Positions 19,291 to 27,563 of a stretch of DNA of 64,000 bases are shown here, piece after piece; the first letter of the stretch is position 1, and each line of letters begins with the position of its first letter. Made by a program: the position numbers and the translations under genes. The notes below the pieces were generated by a model. The model was not told where the DNA came from, did no database searches, and saw only the letters and a list, made by a program, of their open reading frames with translations. This stretch comes from Sphingobacterium sp. HMA12. GTDB taxonomy: Bacteria > Bacteroidota > Bacteroidia > Sphingobacteriales > Sphingobacteriaceae. The stretch is from positions 496,001 to 560,000 of the forward strand of contig NZ_BEYR01000002.1 of assembly GCF_002933815.1 (NCBI RefSeq), in the 5' to 3' direction.

Positions 19291-20832
19291 ATGAAGCTAA
19301 GATTAAAATTAAGCGTTGCTTTTACACTGATCAATGGACTGTTGTATGGGCAAAGTAGCGTGAAGTTGGAAGAACCACTACAGGAGCAGATTATAAGCCG
19401 GCATATCTATGGCCATTTTGCAGAGCATTTGGGGCGCTGTATTTATGATGGCTTTTATGTGGGTGAGAAAAACGATTCCATTCCACATGCCAATGGGGTA
19501 CGAAAAGATGTGATTGAAGCACTCAAGAATTTGAACATTCCAAATTTACGCTGGCCGGGTGGATGTTTTGCGGATACCTATCATTGGAAAGACGGGGTCG
19601 GGCCCAAAGCACAGCGCCCTGCTATTGTCAATAATTGGTGGGGTGGAGTGACAGAGGATAATTCCTTTGGTACACACGATTTTCTCAATATGTGTGAGTT
19701 ACTTGGCGCGGAACCTTATCTGGCGGGTAATGTGGGTAGTGGTGAGGTGCAGGAGCTTGCCGACTGGGTCCAATATGTGAATTTTAAGGGGGAAAGCCCC
19801 ATGTCGGATTGGCGACGAAAAAATGGTCGGCAGGAACCTTGGAAGGTGAAGTTTTGGGGCGTAGGAAATGAAGCCTGGGGCTGTGGCGGAAACATGACCG
19901 CTGATTACTACACGGATATATACCGTAAATACGCCACGTTTATGTCGGATTGGACAAATGGAAGCGGCTTATATCGAATTGCTTCTGGAGCCAACAGCGC
20001 AGACTACAACTGGACCGAGACCCTAATGAAGAAAATACCGAGTGGCTTGATGAAGGGGATGGGCCTGCATCATTATGCTGTAATCAATTGGGACAAGAAA
20101 GGTTCAGCGACCCAATATTCGGAAGAACAATATTTTAGGACGATGAAGTCGGCTTGGTTCATGAATGAACTGGTGGAAAAGAATATTGCCATTATGGACA
20201 AGTATGACCCAAAAGGAAACGTGGACCTGATTGTTGATGAGTGGGGCGGTTGGTATGAGGTTGAACCCGGTACAAACCCCGGTTTCCTTTATCAGCAGAA
20301 TACGATGCGTGATGCGATGATTGCGGGCATGACGTTGAATATTTTCAATAATCATGCCCGCCGTGTTAAAATGGCTAATCTGGCACAAGCTGTAAATGTA
20401 TTGCAAGCTGTTATTTTGACAGAGGGTAAGAATATGATCCTAACCCCGACTTATCATGTGATGGAAATGTACAAGGTGCATCAGGACGCAAAATTAATCC
20501 CGATTTCTGTTCAATCAACAGATTTTGAGTTTAATAACGAAAAGATTCCGGCGGTGTCGGTTTCTGCATCACAAGACAAACAAGGGCGTACACATATTTC
20601 TTTAGTGAATATAGATCCAAAAAGAAAAAATAAAGTACGCGTGGACCTTGGTTCGGTCAAATCGGCAAAGGTCACCGGTCGGATACTTACCGCAGCGAAT
20701 CTAAGGGATTACAATTCATTTAAAAAGCCTATGGTCATTACACCGGTAGTCTATAAGGATGCAAAAATGGTGAATGGAACTATTGAGGTTGATATTCCTG
20801 CGTTTTCAGTTATTGTACTGGAGTTGATATAG
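19291..20832 (+). CDS. GH51 alpha-L-arabinofuranosidase, exported
   Basis: 513 residues with a signal peptide (about 1-20, ending NGLLYGQ). The GH51 fold is a TIM barrel plus C-terminal beta domain. Acid/base E194 lies in VGNEAWGCGGN and nucleophile E317 in IVDEWGGWYEVE. RWPGGCFADTYHWKDGVG is the substrate-binding loop typical of the family. It releases terminal alpha-L-arabinofuranose from arabinan or arabinoxylan fragments. Followed 103 bp later by a second, only distantly related GH51, so the pair probably differs in linkage preference. Confidence 0.95.
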   Translation: MKLRLKLSVAFTLINGLLYGQSSVKLEEPLQEQIISRHIYGHFAEHLGRCIYDGFYVGEKNDSIPHANGVRKDVIEALKNLNIPNLRWPGGCFADTYHWKDGVGPKAQRPAIVNNWWGGVTEDNSFGTHDFLNMCELLGAEPYLAGNVGSGEVQELADWVQYVNFKGESPMSDWRRKNGRQEPWKVKFWGVGNEAWGCGGNMTADYYTDIYRKYATFMSDWTNGSGLYRIASGANSADYNWTETLMKKIPSGLMKGMGLHHYAVINWDKKGSATQYSEEQYFRTMKSAWFMNELVEKNIAIMDKYDPKGNVDLIVDEWGGWYEVEPGTNPGFLYQQNTMRDAMIAGMTLNIFNNHARRVKMANLAQAVNVLQAVILTEGKNMILTPTYHVMEMYKVHQDAKLIPISVQSTDFEFNNEKIPAVSVSASQDKQGRTHISLVNIDPKRKNKVRVDLGSVKSAKVTGRILTAANLRDYNSFKKPMVITPVVYKDAKMVNGTIEVDIPAFSVIVLELI

Positions 20833-20935
20833 CATTTTGTAAAGGCCTGATAAATGATCGATTGATCAATATATCACCGAGTGGAACGAGTTCATTTACC
20901 GTTACAGATAATAGAAAAGATAACTAATTCTATAG

Positions 20936-22897
20936 ATGAAGAAAATTGTGTCAATGATGCTATTGCTGACGGGTCTGGGTTCCTCGGCTGTGGCGCAGTC
21001 CCCAATTGAATTGAATGTACAGTTGGACAAACCTACGGGCAAAATATCGCCACACATGTGGGGAGTCTTTTTCGAGGATATTAATTTAGGCTCCGATGGC
21101 GGGATCTATGCCGAATTGGTGAAAAATAGATCGTTTGAATTTGATCAGCCATGGATGGCCTGGAAGAAGCTGGAAAATGGACCTGAAGGTACTTATTTGC
21201 TATTAAACGACAGTAAGCGCAAAGGGAATAAACGTTATCTAAGACTAAATAATACGACCAATCTGAAATTGGGACTGCAAAATGAAGGTTTTAGAGGTAT
21301 GGGGGTCAAATCAGGGGCAGCTTACGAGTTTTCTGTGCAGTATCAGTGTGCTGCGGCGGGGATGAAAATCCATGTTGAAGTTTTAAACGAGCAGAATAAA
21401 GTTATTGGTGAAGCTGAATTTCCATTAAAGGCGGCTACATCATGGTCCGAAGCCGCCGTTAAATTTTCAGTATCGGAAACGACAGCTAAGGCCAAATTAA
21501 ATGTTTGGTTTACAGGATCGGGTACCTTAGATGTTGATATGCTGTCGTTATTCCCGGTAGACACTTGGAAAGGAAGACCTAAGGGCTTACGTAAAGATAT
21601 GGTTCAGATGCTTGCGGATATGAAACCTGGTTTTATCCGTTTTCCGGGCGGCTGTATTGTGGAAGGTAAAGATCTTGCTAATAGATTCCAATGGAAGAAA
21701 ACGGTTGGCCCAATTACCGAAAGGGAGTTGATCATCAACCGCTGGAACACCGAATTTAAACATCGTTTGGCGCCAGATTATTTTCAGACGTTTGGCTTAG
21801 GATTTTTTGAGTATTTCTTATTGGCAGAAGATATCGGTGCAACGCCGGTTCCCATCCTCAATTGTGGAATGGCATGCCAGTTTAATACCGGTGAAGTTGT
21901 GCCCTTAGATGAGCTCGATGAATATGTTCAGGATGCGTTGGATCTGATCGAATTTGCTAATGGACCTACAGATACAAAATGGGGTAAACTGCGTGCTGAG
22001 ATGGGACATCCGGAACCCTTTCATCTCAAGATGTTGGGGGTTGGAAATGAAAATTGGGGACCTCAATATATCGAACGGTTGGCTGTTTTTAAGAAAGTGT
22101 TGAACGAAAAGCATCCCGAAATTTCACTTATCGCAAGTTCGGGGACTGATCCCGAAGGAGACCGGTTTGACTTCCTCAATGAAAAACTCCGGGCGATGGG
22201 TATGAATATCATAGATGAGCATTATTACCGTCCACCATCTTGGTTTCTTTCGAGTGCAAGCCGCTATGACAATTATGAACGAAATGGAGTAAAGATTTTC
22301 GCGGGTGAGTACGCTTCACATACAACACGGCCAAACGGCCCGGGGAAAAGTACCTGGGAGGCCGCACTTTCTGAAGCGGCTTTTATGACTGGCCTGGAGC
22401 GAAATGGCGATGTTGTCGAGATGGAATCTTATGCACCTCTATTTGGCCATGTAGACGGGTGGCAATGGTCGCCTGACTTAATTTGGGTTGACAATTTGCA
22501 GGTATATGGAACGCCTAGTTACCAAGTACAGAAATTGTATGCCACCAATAAAGGGACGTCTATTATTCCGATCAAACGTGAGGGCAAATCCGTTGCCGGA
22601 ATGGACAGCCTTTATGCTTCTGCCGTCTATGACGATTTATCGGGGCAGTTAGTTTTAAAAGTGGTCAATTACAAAAGTAAGCCTATAAAGGTGAGTCTAG
22701 ACGTAGTTTCGAAGAAAAAGCTGTTGGCGGCGGCACAAAAGATCACGTTGGCAAATGCCGACCTCAATGTGAGTAATAGTATGGAAGAGCCATTACATAT
22801 TCGTCCAAAGGAAGATCCCGTGACTTATAAGGGAAAGAAATTCGTTGAAACATTTGAACCCTATTCATTTACCCTGATTAAAATGTCTACGAAATAG
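20936..22897 (+). CDS. GH51 alpha-L-arabinofuranosidase, long form with beta-sandwich insert
   Basis: 653 residues with a signal peptide (about 1-20, ending SAVAQ). Acid/base E372 (VGNENWGPQY) and nucleophile E458 (FAGEYASH) are intact. Between the first barrel strand (HMWGVFFEDINLGSDGGIYAELVKNRSFEF) and RKDMVQMLADMKPGFIRFPGG there is a beta-sandwich of about 140 residues (roughly 75-210) that resembles a carbohydrate-binding module, as in plant-type GH51 enzymes. The C-terminal beta domain ends the protein. The next gene's start lies 25 bp beyond the stop. Likely acts on arabinan or arabinogalactan side chains. Confidence 0.94.
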   Translation: MKKIVSMMLLLTGLGSSAVAQSPIELNVQLDKPTGKISPHMWGVFFEDINLGSDGGIYAELVKNRSFEFDQPWMAWKKLENGPEGTYLLLNDSKRKGNKRYLRLNNTTNLKLGLQNEGFRGMGVKSGAAYEFSVQYQCAAAGMKIHVEVLNEQNKVIGEAEFPLKAATSWSEAAVKFSVSETTAKAKLNVWFTGSGTLDVDMLSLFPVDTWKGRPKGLRKDMVQMLADMKPGFIRFPGGCIVEGKDLANRFQWKKTVGPITERELIINRWNTEFKHRLAPDYFQTFGLGFFEYFLLAEDIGATPVPILNCGMACQFNTGEVVPLDELDEYVQDALDLIEFANGPTDTKWGKLRAEMGHPEPFHLKMLGVGNENWGPQYIERLAVFKKVLNEKHPEISLIASSGTDPEGDRFDFLNEKLRAMGMNIIDEHYYRPPSWFLSSASRYDNYERNGVKIFAGEYASHTTRPNGPGKSTWEAALSEAAFMTGLERNGDVVEMESYAPLFGHVDGWQWSPDLIWVDNLQVYGTPSYQVQKLYATNKGTSIIPIKREGKSVAGMDSLYASAVYDDLSGQLVLKVVNYKSKPIKVSLDVVSKKKLLAAAQKITLANADLNVSNSMEEPLHIRPKEDPVTYKGKKFVETFEPYSFTLIKMSTK

Positions 22898-22922
22898 GAT
22901 GATTATTTGCCGGCACTTTATT

Positions 22923-24842
22923 ATGAATAAAAAAAAGTTGATGTCCATCATTGGGGCTGTTTGTTCAATCATTGGATCCTTATCCGGCGTATTTGCTCAG
23001 GAATACAAATTTGGTCCATCGGAAAAAGATTTTGCTGCTTACTTATTTACCTATTTTAAAGGAAATGCCGTTGCAGACGAGGCTGTTTGTTTTGCGATCA
23101 GTACCGATGGCTATACGTTCAGAGCGCTAAACAATAATCAGCCGATATTGGATTCTAAGATCATTAGTAGTACAGGTGGGGTCAGGGATCCTCATATTCT
23201 ACGTGCGCAAGATGGAAAATCATTTTATATGGTATTAACGGACATGACTTCATCAAAAGGGTGGGATTCTAACCGAGGCATAGTTATGTTAAAGTCTACG
23301 GATTTGATCCATTGGGATCATCATGTTATTAACATGCAGGAACGTTATCAGGGGCAAAAAGACTTAAAAAGAGTCTGGGCACCGCAGACTATATTTGATC
23401 CGAGCGCAAGTAAATATATGATTTACTGGTCCATGAAATACGGAAATAAGCCTGATGTGATTTATTATGCGTATGCTAACCGCGATTTTACAGATTTGGA
23501 GGGCGAACCTAAGGTGTTGTTCTTGCCAAAAAATGGTCAATCCTGTATTGATGGGGATATTATTGTTAAAAATGGATTATTTCATTTGTTTTATAAAACG
23601 GAGGGCGAAGGAAAGGGTATAAAACAAGCCATTACAGATTCCTTGACCTCAGGGAAATGGGTTGAACAGCCAGGGTACAAACAGGCTACCTCAGAAGATG
23701 TGGAAGGGTCGGGTATTTTTAAGCGCAATCAATCTGATACTTATGTCCTCATGTATGATGTTTATAAAAAAGGGAAATATCAGTTTTGCGAATCGCATGA
23801 TCTAGATCATTTTAAAGCGATAGATCAACAGATTGATATGGATTTTCATCCGCGACATGGCACTGTTTTGCCTATTTCAAAAAATGAATTAAACAGAGTA
23901 GTGCAACGTTGGGGCAAACCGGCAGATATTGTTTTAAATACGGCGAAGAATCCTGTATTGGAAGGTTTTTACGCAGATCCGGATGTATTGTATTCCAATA
24001 AGACAAAGAAATATTATATCTATCCAACGAGTGATGGTTTTGACGGCTGGGGCGGATATTACTTCAAAACTTTTTCCTCTACGGACCTAAAAGAATGGAA
24101 AGATGAGGGTGTAATATTAGATTTAAAAAAAGATGTTCCTTGGGGTACGCACCATGCTTGGGCACCGACAATCATAGAAAAGAAAGTTAAAGGCGGGTAT
24201 AAGTATTATTTTTATTTTACAGCAGCCCAGAAAATCGGTGTTGCCGTAGCAGATTCGCCGACAGGACCATTTAAAGATTCAGGTAAACCGTTAATAGACT
24301 TTAAACCGAATGGTGTGAAAGGTGGCCAAGAAATCGACCCTGCGGTTTTTACTGATCCCAAAACAGGTAAAAGCTATCTGTATTGGGGGAATGGACATCT
24401 TGCTGTGGCCGAGCTTAATAAGGATATGATCACGATTAAGGAAAATTCGATTAAACTAATAACACCGGATCGCACCTTTCGCGAAGGTACTTACGTTTTC
24501 TTCCGAAAGGGAACTTATTACTTTCTATGGTCTGAAAACGATACCCGTAGTGAAAATTATCGGGTTCGATACGGTACTTCAACATCTCCTTTGGGACCAA
24601 TTCAAGTTCCTGATGATAACCTCATTTTGCAGAAAGATGCAGCGCTTGGAATTTTTGGTACTGGGCACAATTCCATACTACAGGTACCGGGAAAAGATGA
24701 GTGGCATATTATTTACCATCGATTTAATTACCCTAAGGGAATTACAATGGGGGATGCAGCCGGTTATCACCGGGAGGTTTGCATGGATGAATTGCACTTC
24801 GGCCCAGATGGAACGATCCTACCTGTGATTCCTAGTCATTAA
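22923..24842 (+). CDS. Tandem GH43 protein (two five-bladed propellers)
   Basis: 639 residues from the ATG at 22923, which gives a clean signal peptide (MNKKKLMSIIGAVCSIIGSLSGVFAQ); an ATG at 22899 would add eight residues. Residues ~27-340 form one GH43-type domain (catalytic aspartate D89 in GVRDPHIL; EDVEGSGIF supplies a candidate acid). Residues ~345-639 form a second (D352 in FYADPDV; IDPAVF; acid candidate in FREGTYVF). Both domains keep the three acidic positions, so both may be active. GH43 enzymes are mostly arabinofuranosidases, arabinanases or xylosidases. Last gene of the arabinose operon. Confidence 0.92.
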   Translation: MNKKKLMSIIGAVCSIIGSLSGVFAQEYKFGPSEKDFAAYLFTYFKGNAVADEAVCFAISTDGYTFRALNNNQPILDSKIISSTGGVRDPHILRAQDGKSFYMVLTDMTSSKGWDSNRGIVMLKSTDLIHWDHHVINMQERYQGQKDLKRVWAPQTIFDPSASKYMIYWSMKYGNKPDVIYYAYANRDFTDLEGEPKVLFLPKNGQSCIDGDIIVKNGLFHLFYKTEGEGKGIKQAITDSLTSGKWVEQPGYKQATSEDVEGSGIFKRNQSDTYVLMYDVYKKGKYQFCESHDLDHFKAIDQQIDMDFHPRHGTVLPISKNELNRVVQRWGKPADIVLNTAKNPVLEGFYADPDVLYSNKTKKYYIYPTSDGFDGWGGYYFKTFSSTDLKEWKDEGVILDLKKDVPWGTHHAWAPTIIEKKVKGGYKYYFYFTAAQKIGVAVADSPTGPFKDSGKPLIDFKPNGVKGGQEIDPAVFTDPKTGKSYLYWGNGHLAVAELNKDMITIKENSIKLITPDRTFREGTYVFFRKGTYYFLWSENDTRSENYRVRYGTSTSPLGPIQVPDDNLILQKDAALGIFGTGHNSILQVPGKDEWHIIYHRFNYPKGITMGDAAGYHREVCMDELHFGPDGTILPVIPSH

Positions 24843-24851
24843 TACAATGTA

Positions 24852-26765
24852 CTAACCAAAAAGGTTATTGGTGAATTTCACTTTGATGCCCAATTGGAAG
24901 TTATTGATGGTTTTAAAAATTTCTTTAATGGTTGCTTTTTCAATATTTGTCAAACTGTCCATAGGTACATAATTGTTTGGACTTAGTTTAGCTATCCGAA
25001 TTTGATTCGCTTGGTTTTTCAGGCGAATAGACATCAGATAGTAGTAAGATTGATGTAATTCCTCATATTGTTCCTGCGTAAAAACACCTAAATCAAGCAG
25101 TTGTTTGAGCCTACCACCGGTGTTCTCTTCATAAATACGGTTTTTCAGGGCATAAACACGAACTAAGTCTACGATAGGTGTCATTGCTTTTTTTATATTG
25201 AAGACTTCCGATGAACCGATGGTTTGTGTTTTGATTGCTTTAAAAAATGTTAACGGCGGCTCATATTGTAAGGCATTTTTGGCGATAAATGCAAAAAAGC
25301 GATCATTAGGACGCTGTAACTCAATATTGAGAAATTCTTTAAGTTGATCAATTATACCCTGGTCGCCATATAGCCGCCGGCAATCAAAGAACGTTGAAAA
25401 CTTAATGGCATTTTCAGGAATACTTTCTTCAATCCATTTTTTGTAGTTGTTTTTCCAATGGGAAAGGGAGTGTGTCCACTCAGGATTGCTGGCCATGTAC
25501 CCGCCTGTGCAGTAGCTAAAACCTATTGTATTCAAATGATCGGATACTTGAGTGGCGAAACGCAGAAAATAATCACGTACCAATTCACGATGTTCGTTGG
25601 CTTTATCTTCATAGATAATTGCGTTGTCTTGGTCCGTCATCAATGTTTGCTCTTTTCGACCTTCACTGCCCGTGACCATAAAGACAAATTTTGCCGGTGG
25701 TTCACCAATTTCCCCAATTACTTTTTCGATTACTTTGAGCGCAATACTATCTGCTACCGTCGTGATCACCTGATTGGCAATTTCGGCGTTTACACCTCTA
25801 CCAAGCAATTGGTGGATGATTTCCGGAACATTGTTCCACTTCTCGCGCAATTCATCCAGCGTCTCTGCTAGTTTTACCGATTGAATGAATACAAGTGGCG
25901 ATTGCCCTTGTTCGCTCAACAAGCGATTCCGGCTTAGAAAGCCGACATAGTTTCCTTCTTTTTCCACGAGCAGGTACCTTGATTTTGTACGGAACATTTT
26001 TAATACAGCCTCATAAAGATAAGACTGATCAGAAATACTAACAATAGGATTGTCCATGACTTCCGCAATCGGATGGTCGACCGGTATTTGTTGAGCAACT
26101 ACATTATCCCGTAAAGTCATATCGGTTACATAACCAATAATGTTATTGTCATCTTTGATAAATAAGCAGCTTACCTTTTGGTTTGCCATTGTCTTTGCAA
26201 CCTCATAGATGGGCGTTTCAGGGGCAGAGGCAACAATATCTTTGTAGGTGATATGTTCAATTTTTCTTGAGTATAATTGATCTGCTGCAAAATAGCTTTC
26301 TTCGAAAGACGCTGGGGATTTGACAAAATGAGAAAATTCTTCATCCAGCATTCTCCTGCCAAAAGAATTGGTAAAAAAATGGAAAAACTCTTCATTTGCG
26401 TTACAAAGCTCAATAAAGTTTTTTCGAGGTAATCGATAAATGATGGTGCCTTTCTTAGCAATTACAGATTTTAATGCTTTTGTTCGATTCAAAAGGACGG
26501 ATATTCCGCCAAAACAATAGGGTTTATGGTGAATTTCCGTCAATCTTTTGTTGTCTAAGTCGTCCAAGAAAAACGTTTCGTATTCACCTTCGACGATTAA
26601 GTCGACTCCATCCATGTCTGTAATGTTCTGGCGATAGACAAGCGTGTCTTTGGAGAAGCGGTATTCATTGAATATATCTACAATACTGAGCTGTAGGGAA
26701 TCGGGCAGTGCCTGAAATGGAGGGGTAGATTTCAGTATGGAAAGAATAACCTCGGGATTTTTCAT
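24852..26765 (-). CDS. CNMP-binding / CBS pair / DUF294 nucleotidyltransferase-like protein
   Basis: 637 residues from the ATG at 26765; a TTG at 26792 overlapping the exonuclease is less likely. Domains in order: cyclic-nucleotide-binding-like (about 10-130), two CBS motifs (about 160-280, VSCLFIKDDNNIIGYVTD and SRYLLVEKEGNYVGFLSR), a DUF294 nucleotidyltransferase core (about 300-450, GSEGRKEQTLMTDQDNAII) and a helical DUF294 C-terminal domain (to 637). The GSEGR and DQD residues of the nucleotidyltransferase site are intact. The family is related to GlnD-type uridylyltransferases; targets are unknown. Paired with an exonuclease, 10 bp apart. Convergent with the GH43 gene with only 9 bp between stops. 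Confidence 0.9.
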   Translation of the reverse strand: MKNPEVILSILKSTPPFQALPDSLQLSIVDIFNEYRFSKDTLVYRQNITDMDGVDLIVEGEYETFFLDDLDNKRLTEIHHKPYCFGGISVLLNRTKALKSVIAKKGTIIYRLPRKNFIELCNANEEFFHFFTNSFGRRMLDEEFSHFVKSPASFEESYFAADQLYSRKIEHITYKDIVASAPETPIYEVAKTMANQKVSCLFIKDDNNIIGYVTDMTLRDNVVAQQIPVDHPIAEVMDNPIVSISDQSYLYEAVLKMFRTKSRYLLVEKEGNYVGFLSRNRLLSEQGQSPLVFIQSVKLAETLDELREKWNNVPEIIHQLLGRGVNAEIANQVITTVADSIALKVIEKVIGEIGEPPAKFVFMVTGSEGRKEQTLMTDQDNAIIYEDKANEHRELVRDYFLRFATQVSDHLNTIGFSYCTGGYMASNPEWTHSLSHWKNNYKKWIEESIPENAIKFSTFFDCRRLYGDQGIIDQLKEFLNIELQRPNDRFFAFIAKNALQYEPPLTFFKAIKTQTIGSSEVFNIKKAMTPIVDLVRVYALKNRIYEENTGGRLKQLLDLGVFTQEQYEELHQSYYYLMSIRLKNQANQIRIAKLSPNNYVPMDSLTNIEKATIKEIFKTINNFQLGIKVKFTNNLFG

Positions 26766-26775
26766 GAGGACAGCA

Positions 26776-27396
26776 TTAGAAGATGTTAGCAAACTCTGTT
26801 TGTTGATTTAGGATATCTTGATGGGTCAGGTCTTTTCGTTGAATCATTTCAAAATAGCATTTTGCCGTAATCTCAGCATCCTTTTCTGCATTGTGCATAT
26901 ATTCTGGCGGTGCCGAGAACAGGGATTCATGTAATAGCGAAAGCGGAAGATGTACCATATTTGGATTTCTGACATACCTTTTGCTATACAACAGTGTGCA
27001 AAAATAATTTAAGTCACCAAATGGGAGAGCTAGGTTCGATCGGTAGAATTCTGCTGATAATACCTGTAGGTCAAATGAAAGAAAATGCCCGACAATTTGT
27101 GGCTTATATTTTTTAATGTCATGACTTAGCTTGCGCAAAACTTCTTTTTTCTTCTCCCCATATTTCATTAAAAAAGGCGGCGTCAACCCATGTATTTGCT
27201 CTGATGCCGGACTGATCGGAATTAGTGGCTCATAGATATATTTGTTTGTACGTTTTATCTCATTTTGGTTTTCGTCAAAAATGATCCAAGCCAATTGTAA
27301 TACATGTGGCCAATTGTCGCTTTCTGTGTACCTTTTACTCCATTTTTTCGGCAGGCCAGATGTTTCTGTATCTAAGAATAGCAAGTATTTTTTCAA
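26776..27396 (-). CDS. DEDDh 3'-5' exonuclease (DnaQ/polymerase III epsilon-like)
   Basis: 206 residues. Exo I motif FLDTETSGLP (D9, E11), Exo II GHFLSFDLQVL, and Exo III HNAEKDAEITAKC (histidine then aspartate) make the complete DEDDh metal site. The family trims DNA or RNA 3' ends. The gene is upstream of, and nearly touching, the CNMP/CBS/DUF294 gene; the two families often occur together in bacteria, suggesting a joint but unknown role. It is divergent from the pectin locus with 167 bp between starts. Confidence 0.9.
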   Translation of the reverse strand: MKKYLLFLDTETSGLPKKWSKRYTESDNWPHVLQLAWIIFDENQNEIKRTNKYIYEPLIPISPASEQIHGLTPPFLMKYGEKKKEVLRKLSHDIKKYKPQIVGHFLSFDLQVLSAEFYRSNLALPFGDLNYFCTLLYSKRYVRNPNMVHLPLSLLHESLFSAPPEYMHNAEKDAEITAKCYFEMIQRKDLTHQDILNQQTEFANIF

Positions 27397-27563
27397 TGGA
27401 TTTATAGTTGAATATGCTCTAAAATACTAAAATATTCTAGTTAATAATAGGTAAATCTGTATTTGTAAAAGGATAGCCTTTGTAAAAAACGAGATACGTA
27501 TTTCAATGTCTGGAATTTTATATGTAAAATTGACATTTATTAGTAAGTTAAAAATGACCAATT
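27397..27563. promoter_or_regulatory. Divergent spacer, exonuclease / pectin locus
   Basis: 167 AT-rich bp must carry promoters in both directions. No exact TAnnTTTG box was found on either strand. TATTTG (near 27463) and TAGCCTTTG (near 27474, one base too long) on the plus strand are the nearest matches, and AAGGATAGCCTT is a small palindrome. The promoter position is therefore open. Confidence 0.3.
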
